64,000 nt of DNA, taken from Spisula solida (taxonomy: Eukaryota > Mollusca > Bivalvia > Venerida > Mactridae). Each line of letters opens with the position of its first letter. Within the stretch, counting starts at the first letter, position 1. Below are positions 48,995-59,890 of the stretch, piece by piece. The stretch spans positions 55,349,401 through 55,413,400 of the forward strand of contig OX365948.1 of the NCBI GenBank assembly GCA_947247005.1. The letters are read 5' to 3'. The notes beneath the pieces are model-generated. The model was not told the origin of the DNA, did no database searches, and saw only the letters and a program-made list of their open reading frames with translations. The position numbers and the translations under genes are program-made.

Positions 48995-49297
48995 ACAAGA
49001 CTGCGTTCACTAAACGCTTATGCCCCCTGTGGAAGCCTTGTCCATAAATAAGTCTAAGTCCAAAATTAGGTCAAGGTGAAGGTCAAAATGGGGTTAGGTG
49101 ATACAGGCGTGTGGAGAGTGTTCATACACAACATCCATGCAAGTATGAAAGCTTTGTAGCAAGCCATATTAATGCTAGAAGAAACGGTCAATTTGGGTTA
49201 ACCAGGACGGACGGACGAACGGACGAACAGACGAACGGACGAACGGACGGACAGGTGAATCACTATATGCCTCCCCATCCATCGATAGGGGGGTATA
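48995..49297 (-). mobile_element. HINE family 4, short complete copy
   Basis: Minus strand: 5' ATACCCCCCTATCGATGG with inverted GGGGAGGCATATA. A GTCC/GTTC run follows, then one core (aaagctttcatacttgcatg...), GGGGCATA near the 3' end and the hairpin GCGTTTAGTGAACGC, ending AGTCTTGT. It abuts the 36-bp minisatellite. Confidence 0.75.
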
Positions 49298-49559
49298 AAA
49301 ATGAAAATTAAAAAATATATATGAAATTCCCACTTTTATTGCTGTAAAATATAAAAAAGACAATTTTGATCATTAAAATTACATACATGACATTCATAAT
49401 TATATTAATCCAAGTTAATCCACGGAACTGGTTTAATGAGCCAGCTGTCCATCATATGCATCTGGATAAATAATGCAAACATAAAAGCACAAGAAATTCT
49501 ATATGCAGTTTTATTGGAGTTCAACACACACAAGTTACCTTCTGACGTACAAACAGACG
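49298..49559. other. Spacer
   Basis: Nothing recognised. Confidence 0.35.
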
Positions 49560-49870
49560 AAAGTACAGACAGCACCGAGGTTATATATTTTGTGGGTTCC
49601 AGAGGTCCTGGGTTTGATCCCGTCTGCTCCACCTAACCAGGTGTGAATTAGTACCTCTGAGGGTGTTGTCTGTACATGTTCTATATCCCTGGGTGCTGAA
49701 TCTTGATGTTGGTTGCACACCAACCAGGAGAGAAATAGTCTCTCTGGGGAAGACTATAACTCAGGTTTTCTTAGGAAACCCAATGACCAGGGGAAGTAAA
49801 ATGACAAAGGGTGGCTGAACGATTAATTTGCTGAAAGCAGTCATCCAGAACTAACTAGTAGCTTAACTTA
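49560..49870 (+). mobile_element. SINE family A, copy 2
   Basis: Box B GTCCTGGGTTTGATCCC (~49606). The body has gtgtgaattagtacctctga, ttcttaggaaacccaatgac and aaagggtggctgaacgatta, matching 31160-31520. Confidence 0.75.
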
Positions 49871-51103
49871 ACTTATATGCCCCTACTTAAAGATAACACA
49901 ACTGTATGAAAGAAGGACAATGTCTGATCACAAAAGCTTGTACACCTACTGGACACATCTTCTGAAGTTCAATGTCACTATATTTAATTGTATGTGACTC
50001 AGGTGAGCTAATGAAAATACAAATGCAAAACATTATATCTCAAACAGAGGTAGCAGGTTTGATTAAAAACAGGTAACTGTATCATCGCTAATAACAGAAA
50101 TTCATTTAAACATAATTTATTTTTAAATATTTTTCAATGATACGGCTAGCTGTGGTTTTAAACTGCAGTAGAGCAGTTGAGATTTATTTGAAATTACAGT
50201 ACAAAAATATTATATTAAGTCAATCAGGGAAGGCAGAGCACACCTTTTCTGGATATGTTGCAGTAAAATAATTTATTAGCAAAATAACAAAATACCCTGA
50301 TTATGTAAACAATGGCTGAATCTCTTATAATAGCTCAGTATTACAATGTATAAATCGATTAATCGGGTTGGTCACTTGTTTACATAACATCGTGTACATC
50401 AACATTGCAATCTCTCTAATTAATTTATTATTTTAATAGACATTACGTATATTAGTATGTAGCTTAGTGAATAATGTATTGGTTTTCACTGCCCATTTCT
50501 CAAATTTAAATGTTTAAAACAATAAAAAATACAATGTTATGATATAGTAATGTTTGTATTCAAGTGACAGACCTAATTAAACAGACTATACCTGCTGTTG
50601 TAACTGATACCACTATTAACTATGAAGGTGCACACATTTTAAGTTTAGCCATTTTAAATGTTTACATGCATAATGAGCCATTGATTTTCAAAATGTAACA
50701 TTACATTACATTTGAGAAACACAACTGACCCATTGCAAATGCATTGTGTTTACACAGAGAACTGAACTTGTATGAGTGGTATCACTTTACACTTAACTGT
50801 GGCTTGATTATACATGGCAGTACATATCACACATTCATAGTCTTTTAGTAATGCAGCAGTCTGGTATATTTTAAAACCATTCAGTTAGGACCATCTACAA
50901 CACACAACAATGTACAAAGCTGCAGCAACTTCTCTTTTTTGTTTGCACCCTCTCATGTTGCACACATCTTCTTTCAGTTACTAAATGAGCCTATATATCT
51001 ACTGACATTTCATAACGCAGTGAACTTGCATTACTTGTGGGGGGAGGGCACATCCAGTGAAATACATTTCTGCATTCTGAAACATATACATACATACTAT
51101 TAT
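49871..51103. other. Non-coding AT-rich region
   Basis: No supported exon, RNA gene or repeat. Confidence 0.45.
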
Positions 51104-51308
51104 TTATAGCGGTAGCACGGTGGCAGAGTGGTTAGTGCTCTGGACTACCAATCCGGATGTCCCGGGTATGTTAGTGAAACAAGGAATCTATTCGAACAGA
51201 GCTAGGGTAACGACACAGATTATTTGTATCACACAAACTTTCTGTCTGAGATCCCCCTAGAAGCCAGAGGTCATTGGTGAATTAGGCAGGGATAAATCCG
51301 AATGGTCA
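51104..51308 (+). mobile_element. SINE family B, copy 2
   Basis: Clear tRNA-like head: GGTAGCACGGTGGCAGAGTG then GTTAGTGCTCTGGAC (box A). The B-box region (cggatgtcccgggt) is cut short by a deletion. The body (caaggaatctattcgaacag ... gggataaatccgaatgg) is shared with 42295-42565. Confidence 0.75.
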
Positions 51309-51310
51309 CT

Positions 51311-51629
51311 CCCCTACCAAATATTGTTCATGATTTCATGAACACTTGACTCGTCGCTTCATTTTAATGCTCTTACTTTATTTTATGGGTTGTTCATGAA
51401 TACTTCATGAAGTAATCTTAAACATTTAGCAGTGGCTGACCAATCTGTGTGGTTTATGAACTTATTACATCATTTAAACCTTAGTTCATGAATAATGAAG
51501 AACTATGGTTCATGAACTGTTCACTGACAGTCGTGAACAGGAAATCGGACATTGACATATAGAACAGAAATGTAATGAACTGTTCATGAACAACAAAATG
51601 TGAATTGTTCATGAATTCTTCTGGTGGGG
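51311..51629. repeat. MITE-like block dense in the palindrome TTCATGAA
   Basis: TTCATGAA-type palindromes, several as GTTCATGAAC, occur about eight times in ~300 bp. Weak inverted ends CCCCTACCA / TGGTGGGG (51312 and 51621-51628). Class unknown. Confidence 0.5.
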
Positions 51630-51997
51630 TTTTAGGCAATGTATTAATAATTTAATACATACCATAAATGAAGACATCATATGTCAGTTTCTGGTCCTTG
51701 AAAGGCTTTATAGTTTACTTGCAACTGCAGAAGCTTCTTGTATAGCAATAAATTGGCTGAAATAAACAAAGAATTGTTGTAAACTAGAACTAGAACCCCA
51801 ACAGTGGCATTATCTCATGGGAAGGGGATGGTAACATTTATGTCATTATTATTCAGCTTCTCTAGCCTTGTGAACAAAAGTTTTGGTTAAATGCAGCAAA
51901 ATTTCCATCATTTACAGTCATGTACAATGTATACACTGGGCCAGTGGTTTTGTAAAACTGAAGAAAATCCAGCAAATTGCGACTATTATGTTCTTAA

Positions 51998-52700
51998 AAC
52001 TAGACTAAGTAACAAACTATATGATTGATATATCATTAACAGCTATGAAAACTGCAAGTAAATACCCAATTTCATCAATCGTGACTATATATGACATCAT
52101 AACTAGACTAACTAACAAACTATATGATTGAGATATCATCAACAGCTATGAAAACTGCAAGTAAATCTACATACTCACCAATCGCAATTATATATGACCC
52201 CATAACTAGACTAAGTAACAAATTATATGAGTCAGATATCATCAACAGATTTGAAAATTGCAATATAATGTACAATCTCACCAATCATGACTATATATGA
52301 CCTCATAACTAGACTAAGTAATAAACTATATGACTGAGTAATCGTCAACAGCTATGAAAACTACAAGTTAACATACAATCTCACCAATTGTGGCTATATA
52401 TGACCTCATAACTAGACTAAGTAACCCACTATATGATTGAGATATCATCAACAGTTATGAAAACTGCAAGTAAATGTACAATCTCAACAATTGTGGCTAT
52501 AAATGACCTCATAACTAGACTAAGTAACCCACTATATGACTGAGATATCATTAACAGCTATGAAAACTGCAAGTAAATGTACAATCTCACCAATTCAATT
52601 GGTCCATGTCAATTATTGCAACTATAGATGACCTCATTACTAGACTAAGTTACCAATTATATGACTGAGATATCATTAACAGCTATGAAAACTGCTTCAA
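51998..52700 (+). repeat. Tandem repeat, 103-bp unit, seven copies
   Basis: aactagactaagtaac begins at 51998, 52101, 52204, 52307, 52410 and 52513, exactly 103 bp apart. The last spacing (to ~52637) is longer because of a ~21-bp insertion. Confidence 0.95.
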
Positions 52701-53994
52701 AATGGCCTCATTTAAGACTGTAATCATTGTTAGGGGGGCTCATTTTCATATTAACCATTAAATGTCAGTTGACTAAAAGTTAAATAGGACCGCAAAGATA
52801 GCTATTAAGCTTAATTATTTTTATATATCTTAAAAGAAAATTAAATTACCAAGACAATGTTATAGTAACATATCTTGTCACATTTTAACAAAATAGTGTA
52901 AATTTCAAACAAAACTGAACAAAAATATTAAAATTGACATTTTTATCGGGTTTTTAATAGAAAGTAAAGGCCGTTATAAAGACGAAGAGTTGCTGTTTTT
53001 AAACTTATGTAGGACCATTGATTCATTATTTTAAATTCATGAAAAAATATTCATAAGAAGGCAGATAAATTAAATAAAAATTTGTGATAGTAACAAATTT
53101 TGTGTGTTAAACGTAAAACAAGTTACAGCGATTTATTCAATTGTAGCCTTCTTACTTCTATAAGTAAACGACTATCGGGTTTCCAATATCGTATGGTTAA
53201 AAAAGTTGGGGATGTTGCAACTGAATAAAACAACGGACCATATGATCACAGGTAGGTCCCACCTGCACACTTTTTTTGAAAAATGTTGTAACAATCATGA
53301 AACCGTGTGACCGTGAATATGTCTCATTACGTAAGAAATACACACAATATGCTATCAAAGAGAACTTTTTTTATACGTGGTATGTTCTTTCAAATCAATA
53401 TTGACTCTATTTACGGTTTGAAGCTCTACACTTTATGCAATACAGTTAAATTAATAATATAGGCTATTTATAAATATCTACCAATTTTAAAAGTTATTTT
53501 GCTATTTGATAAACAAAGTAAACTAAAGAAAAGAATACTTACTATAGTTTATATGTACACGTCAGTCATTCTATATCTGTATCATCATGTATATCGCCAC
53601 ATAAACATTGAATTTCTGAAAATGTGACGTCACACGACACGGGTTTATTTGCGTGTGCATGCGGGGCGTAGCCAACGAACGTTGAAATGGGTGAGCACTC
53701 ACACAAAGCGTTGTTTATATAAATTCGAGTTTAATAAAATGACAAGCTGTATAGACAACCGGTGTTTAATTATTATAATTATGCAAATTGAAAGCTGAAA
53801 CTATATAAAAAAAATGTATGTAGTTCTTTCGTTTTTTGACAGTAAGCTGAAACTTGGACTTTCAACGGATTACTTTTATTTTCCGTTCAGTTGTGTGTTG
53901 TGATGGCGGTCTGTGTTATTTCTGTTTTCTATATCTAACTCTTTCAGTTGAGTGCTGTCTTCCCTGTCCGATTTTTCATTATCTTTTTTTTTAT
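52701..53994. other. Non-coding region
   Basis: AT-rich. No exon supported. Contains the CRE-like site at 53626. Confidence 0.4.
53620..53690. promoter_or_regulatory. Perfect CRE with CpG-rich flank
   Basis: TGACGTCA in aaatgtgacgtcacacgac, followed by a CpG-containing stretch (gcatgcggggcgtagcc). Possibly a promoter element; no transcription unit shown. Confidence 0.25.
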
Positions 53995-54255
53995 ATACTA
54001 ATTTATTTAAGGTCGATTGTGAAACAAGTTTTTCTTACTTATATTAATCACTCTCGACACCTCATTCCTGATGTTATCTATCGCCACGAGGGTATGAGAG
54101 AAGAGAAGCCAGTTTCCCTTTTATGCTGAGCGTCTAGCAAGGGAATTTCTGGTACCATTTTTATTTCGTCTTTGGTATGACGTGGCCAGGGATCGAACCC
54201 GAGACCTCCCGCACTCGAAACAAACGCTCAACCACTAGGCTATCTTTTTATGCAC
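53995..54255 (-). mobile_element. SINE family C, copy 2
   Basis: Minus strand: box A TAGCCTAGTGGTTGAGCG, box B TCGGGTTCGATCCCTGG, then the body shared with 31930-32190 (aagacgaaataaaaatggta ... cacaatcgacct). The tRNA-like head is nearly intact. Confidence 0.78.
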
Positions 54256-54550
54256 AAAGAGAAAATTATTATAGATTATATATTGACTCCCGTTTTCTCT
54301 ATCTTTGATGTATACATATATACATATATACACGCAGTTCTCTACCAATTCCCTTGTTTATATTAGTCCTACTTAAATAATGCCCAATTGGCGATTCAAT
54401 GTTCATGGGGAGTAGCCACCGGACCTCCTAGCCGACTAGCCTGTATATAGTTTTAAAGTTAATGATCCAATACTTATACATGTATATACAATATTAGTAA
54501 TTGAAGACGGTATAATCACACCATGCAACTATAATCACTGTTGTGTAACT

Positions 54551-54665
54551 GCGCCGGTGGGAATTTTCCGTGCACCGGATGGGACACCCCAAGATGGCGG
54601 ACGTATCCAACGTAAAAATGTTGATGTTTGTTTTCTTCACTTCTTTTAGTCTTTTATACATGTAA
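54551..54665 (+). promoter_or_regulatory. Candidate promoter / start region (kappaB-like, ETS-like and YY1-like words)
   Basis: GGGAATTTTCC (54559-54569, kappaB-like), CACCGGATG (ETS-like) and CCAAGATGGCGGAC (54589-54602, a YY1-type initiator and good start context). The ATG at 54594 opens only 23 codons before TAA at 54663. It could start a short upstream frame or a spliced gene, but no convincing donor was found. Confidence 0.28.
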
Positions 54666-55600
54666 AGCTTTTATATTGAAATATTGGTTAAAAACGTGGA
54701 AGTTAGGATTGGCGAGTCTGTCCATACAGATGATAAAATCATGTCTGAACCTGACAGTGTTAATACTAAATATACTTTAATTCTATATACTAGTATATAT
54801 CTTCTTTATTCCGTATTATATTTGGAGTGCTTTCTGAAGGTTTATAGTAATTCTTTCTATTCCTGTCTCCAGATGGTTTGTGGTCACTCAGAGTTACTTG
54901 TCACGAGATTTATTTTTACCTCAATGACGTCATTCTTCATACCTATACATTTTTGTATTTTCAAATAGTCTTTATAAAGTTTATCCATTGGCGGTATTTT
55001 ATCATGCATTTTGAGAGTGTTGACTTTGAGGTTTTGGATGATTTACAGTAGTTTGTAGTACTCTGGGTTGGTTTGTGTTAATCGCGGCGACCATGCCCCG
55101 TAGGAATCGAATTTAATATAATGGGAAAAGAACCGAATTAAACACGATTTTGGCACTTTGTATTGGTTCATGCTCACACTCGAGAAAACTGTTACATATG
55201 TCATATTTATTTATTACTTGTATTCTAAATTAGAAAATCGTTTGTCTATGACTCAATCGAGTTCAAACGCAAAATGCTGTCCGCAAATATAATAATTATT
55301 ACGTATTCATAAATCAATTGCAAATCAAATGAAATACAAAAGTAGCACAATGTTTCGAAGAGAAAAGTTCAAATAGAGCATACAGAACAATACCAATATT
55401 AAAGTACAAAATATAATATACAATATATAAAATTATAGTTATTTCCTAACACTGTCAATTCATTTGTAACTCGGCAATCCCGGTCAGGTCATTACCTTCC
55501 ATGAAATTTCTGAGCTCGGCTCTTTCAGTTGTTTGATAAATTTGATATCAATGTCGACTTTCCTCCACATGTGGAGAGGTTGTTGGTTCCTAGGGGAAGT
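54666..55600. other. Non-coding or uncertain region
   Basis: A 94-codon plus-strand frame (54684-54968) has no homology I recognise and starts at GTG. The rest is AT-rich. Confidence 0.3.
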
Positions 55601-55607
55601 GTAAGTC

Positions 55608-56465
55608 CAGGCGCGTAGCTACCTGTACGCAGAATACGCAGCTGCGTACACATGCTGCTCAATAAGTGAAACAATAAATGATCGAAAAATGCAATAAAAA
55701 CTGATGCCTAAGCCCTAAGGGGGTAAGCCTTTAGTATTTTAAGAATTTCTTAGAAACACTTTTAAAAACCTCTATACAAAAAACCTGGTTTTATCAGTAA
55801 AACTAATGTTAAAGATGATGCAAAAAAACACGCCAGAACGCACCAGAGACGTTCTAGCGAACAAAATTTTAAAGGGGGAGCATGCCCCACATACCCCCCT
55901 AGCATTCTTGCGTACACATTCAAATCCCTCTAGCTACGCCTAGGGGTGGGCCGATGCATCGAAATATCGATGCATTGCGATTCCGAGGGTCCCGATAGTA
56001 TGGATCGATAGTAAAAGTCTCGATCCAATAACTATCGCCGATAGTTAGCTCAACAATCGATAGTTACGATAGTTCCCGTTTTATAAATAAAGTTTATTAT
56101 TAATAACAAACAACTTCCGTTTTCGTTAAAAAACTAATTATAAATAACCACACGTATCAAAACAGCCACAAATTGGCACAATGGACCAATATAGCCATAA
56201 TTTTATAAATCTATTTCTGTCGAATTCATTTTAAATCATTTCCACAAATAGTAGATTTTTATGTTGTACAAATTGTGATATCTTACACAGTGCAAATTTG
56301 CATTTACAAGTTAATATCTGGTTTTCAAATCTTGGCAATAACTATTGCAATAGTATCGCAATAGTTTCCAGCAATACAATAGTATCGCAATAGTACTTTC
56401 AGCAATACCAATAGTATTGCAATAGTCAACATTTTAATCAATAGTCACCCCTAGCTACGCCCCTG
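55608..56465 (-). mobile_element. hAT-like MITE, second copy, interrupted by another element
   Basis: Ends CAGGCGCGTAGCTAC and TAGCTACGCCCCTG. The interior (ctgatgcctaagccctaagg, aaacctggttttatcagtaa) is the reverse complement of 8390-8726. Removing the insert (55941-56453) and one 8-bp duplicate leaves 337 bp, exactly the length of the intact copy. Confidence 0.88.
55941..56453. mobile_element. 513-bp hAT-like element with perfect 8-bp target duplication
   Basis: Terminal inverted repeats TAGGGGTG/CACCCCTA. The 8-bp direct repeat GCTACGCC flanks it (55933-55940, 56454-56461). The interior has arrays of cgatagt and caatagtatcgcaatagt words. No transposase. The 8-bp duplication is diagnostic of the hAT superfamily. 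Confidence 0.88.
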
Positions 56466-56734
56466 GAAACTTATTACTGGTTAGAATACAGTCCAGGAAA
56501 TTGGTTAGTTGGATCGACCGCTTTATATTCAAATATTAATAAACACTTTTTGAGAAATGGCTTCAAACCCGAAAAACAAAAACCAAAACACACTGTAAAC
56601 TCATTACACACTGGCGCACTCCGGTAAATAAAAGTCAAATTCTGTGTGTATTCGATATGTTATCTGTATTTTATCACACATAGCAAGAAACTTCTAATCT
56701 AACGTGTGCTTATTTTTCATTATTTACAATATTT
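56466..56734. other. Spacer
   Basis: Nothing recognised. Confidence 0.35.
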
Positions 56735-57290
56735 TGCATTTGTTGATAGTATTGATCCACGTTTCTTCCATTAAGTTACTAGAGATCTTCAGCTGAATAT
56801 TTCGGGTCTATCGTTAGACCGACCCTTTTCCAAGCGCTGTTATATAAATTTTTCCCGCCGAAAGTCGATACCATATCAAGCATTTGTGTTTCGTCCCCAA
56901 CGGATTCGTTCGCGCTATTCGTACTCTATCCAGTTCGTATACAGGAAAAAGGACTATGTGTAGTTTTCAGTTAATAGTTTTTTTTGAATTTTCTTGTGAC
57001 CATGTTAATAGTATTGATCGACTTTTGATCCATGAAACTACCACAGATTATCAGCAAGAAGTTTGCGTCTGTCGTTAGCACAACCATTTCCTGAGCGCTG
57101 AGCTGTATATACAATTTTCCGGCCGAAAGTCGAGACCATATTTGTGTTTCGACCCCTATTTTATTCGTTCTCGCTTATCGTACCCTATCCGGGCGGTTCA
57201 TTATTTATATGTGCAGCTGAATAATTGTGGAATTAAAACTTTCTGTTGTTTTTAGACGCTGGATTTTTTCATTTTCTTGCGCCCATTCAT
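56735..57290 (+). repeat. Two diverged ~258-bp tandem copies
   Basis: gatagtattgatccac ... gaaagtcgataccatatcaa gcatttgtgtttcgtcccc is followed ~258 bp later by aatagtattgatcgac ... gaaagtcgagaccatatttgtg tttcgacccc. Origin unknown. Confidence 0.7.
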
Positions 57291-58637
57291 AAAAGCCTAA
57301 CGTACTTAGTAAATTTTTAAAAGAGTACACCAAACATTTCTATTTGGATATATGTCACTGTCAGATTTTAACATAGTATATAGTTTTTTTTATTATATTT
57401 ATTGTTATCTGTATTAAGTAATTTTACCCAGTATTTTATTATTTCAAAATACCTAATCCGTTGATGATTTAGTCTAGTTCACCGTACACAAAATCATTTT
57501 GCGTCGTACGCTCAATCCCTAAAATGTGTTTACAGGACTGTAGATGCACGCGTTCAATGTCTCGTTACAAAACAGAAAACCGCTAATGAGTTCATGCCAG
57601 CAATATTCGAACTGGTCAGCGTCTTTTTGACCCCCACGTGATATCAAACTATTTACGATATGTTATTAGTTTGTAGAAATTGAACATTCGAATCATGTTG
57701 AGTAATTAATGGTTCTTCATTAAGTTGAAATTGACAATAAGTATTATACCTGATGAAAAACGTGTTTGATAATTAAAAACATCTAAAATTCAAGGACATT
57801 GTTTGAGATGATCTTGTTACCCTATCGGTCATTATATAAACGGCCTAACGCGATCGATATAGTGGTTTTTTTAAAGTACTAAAATAAAACTATAAGTACA
57901 AGCTTAGTTAAATACATTTTAATTAAACAACAATAATCATTAATTTAGAATTCAACATACAATAGAATACCTCTCTAACAAGATGCACAATACTTTATAA
58001 ACGTAGTTCCTAGCTTAATTCTATGATTAAAACAATTTACCAAATTAGAACAATTCCGACAATTAAACCAATCCGTAATTAGTAAAATAAATATAATTTC
58101 AAGCAACAGTCGCCAAACTGAGAACAGTAATTAAATTAAATTAAACAAAAAACCCAAACCCTGAATTCCCCGGAGAGCGTAAAAGTACTCCTCCCGAATA
58201 TTCCAACATGCTAACCCATGACTACCCTGGACAGTTCTCTCCCTAACTGTTCTGACCATGCTCCCTATCCCACACTTAAATATCAGATATGCCGTGACAT
58301 CGATACGTGGACTTACTAAAACTTGACACATCTAAGAGGCGAATTTGGAATTCCAAAATATTGGTACCATATCGAAGACAAAGCTTTGTAGAGTCTGAGT
58401 ATGTAACTAAATTTACAATAACACCAGTATTAATGAAATGTTGATTAAAACAAAATGCACCTCAGTGACTGTGTGGTCAATTTTTCGTGTTATGAACCTT
58501 ACTAAGATAAAATAAATTTTATAAAAAAATATATTTTTTCTTCATTCTTTATCAATAATACAGTTACCTGTGGATGTACTGTGTAAGTTAAACAGGATGT
58601 TGTAAAAGGTAGATGCCATAAATGCTTTGCATATGCT
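57291..58637. other. Non-coding AT-rich region
   Basis: No supported gene. Confidence 0.45.
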
Positions 58638-59244
58638 ATATAATAATAACAATATTAGTTTATTTCAAAATATCATAGGCCACCGGCCCAAAATACACAA
58701 CAATAAACAATGATAGCATATACGATCTCAATGAGTTAGCCCAATATATTTACATATAAAAATAAACATGAATTGAAAGGGGATGTAACTCATCCGCTGA
58801 GATAAGTCAGTAGATTAAATTGTTAAAATAACATGATGGACAAAGGGATGTAACTCAAATTTCAATGATATGTTTTAGCAGTTTTTCAATATATAGTGCA
58901 ATTTTTTGTATGGTTTGTTCGTCATTGGAATTTAAAAGTCTATAAAAATCTTGAATATTCGTGTTTAAGGTAAACCAATTAATTTTTGTTATTTTAAATT
59001 TGGGACATTGAAAATAGACGTTATATTCACAGTTGCTAGTAGGTCCTTTCAGATTTGAAGAAGACAGAGACTGCACTGAACAAAAATGTTGTGCATGAAT
59101 AGCACAAACGGAACGCGCTGCTATCCAGACAGTTGTGTCGGTTCCTGACAAAAACTGTGATATTTTGTTGAAAAAGTAAAACGTTATTTGGATAGTACTC
59201 ATTCTTGGTATGAGAGTCGAGAATGTGTCGCTAAAATCGGTCAA
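58638..59244 (-). mobile_element. 5'-truncated non-LTR retrotransposon (reverse transcriptase C-terminal remnant and 3' UTR)
   Basis: A 129-codon frame (59244-58855, minus) ends NDEQTIQKIALYIEKLLKHI after CEYNVYFQCPKF and WFTLN..IQDFYRLLNSND. Family knowledge: a C..xxF.CPKF zinc-knuckle-like motif followed by an LL-S/N-N-D helix and a terminal basic/aromatic helix is typical of LINE ORF2 C-termini in invertebrates. Downstream come a ~200-bp tail (tattttgggccggtggccta, tgaaataaac) and a TTATTA-type end at ~58640. The N-terminal part of the frame is not recognised. It might alternatively be a small unrelated host gene. No other part of the polymerase is present. Confidence 0.4.
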
Positions 59245-59546
59245 AGATTAAAGTATAAAAATCGGTTGTTTTTTAACTTTGTGTTGACTGATTTATACTT
59301 GCGTTTCTAAGCAAAAATCACGACACATACAACGTGGTATGCTCACACAGTTCTACAAACACACCACACCACACCGACGCAATCAATAACCAGACCTTTT
59401 GGTAAAGGGTGACAATTAATATATGATAACATAAATAACTGTAATAACTTTGTCAGTTGTCAAGATAATATATATTGTTATATACATGTACCTTTGATTA
59501 ACATGCATATGTAAGTTTTATTCTAATCATACATCATTTTCAAATG

Positions 59547-59890
59547 TCACATACTTTTTTCACAGCATAAGTTCGAATCATTCCCCTTTATTCTGCAAAA
59601 CTGCAAAACCAGCGGCAAAATACGTCGAAAATAACCAATTGCAAACTTGCATATTACACCATCGATTCTACAAATTTCACTCAGTATTGAAGTTTTCAAA
59701 CAAATATTGTTTCTGGTTTTGGAGTATACATTTCTTCCTCTATGCATCCTTTACATTAGAAGAACCCCGAAGGATTTAAGTCCGGTGAGTGTAGATGCCA
59801 AGTAAATGTATGGTCTTCGACGAAATGATACAGTGGCCAAATTTCTTGAAATCACTGAAAATGTATGGCAGCATCAATGCCGTTATTGAC
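59547..59890 (-). pseudogene. Fossil Tc1/mariner-superfamily (DDE) transposase, C-terminal part
   Basis: On the minus strand one frame reads WHLHSPDLNPSGFF (59810-59760). It corresponds to the conserved ..W..RSPDLNPLDFFLWG block near the third catalytic acidic residue of IS630/Tc1/mariner-type transposases. After a stop and frameshift, the 66-codon frame 59747-59547 continues NVYSKTRNNICLKTSILSEI and then IGYFRRILPLVLQ, the expected C-terminal helices. An in-frame stop also lies upstream (HFQ*FQEIW). The gene is therefore broken by at least two stops and one frameshift. Terminal inverted repeats were not identified. Confidence 0.72.

Noticed and set aside
54684..54968. 94-codon plus-strand frame as a gene
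   Set aside because: Starts at GTG, lies just after an in-frame TAA, has no recognised domain, and its second half looks like translated AT-rich DNA. Kept only as uncertain.
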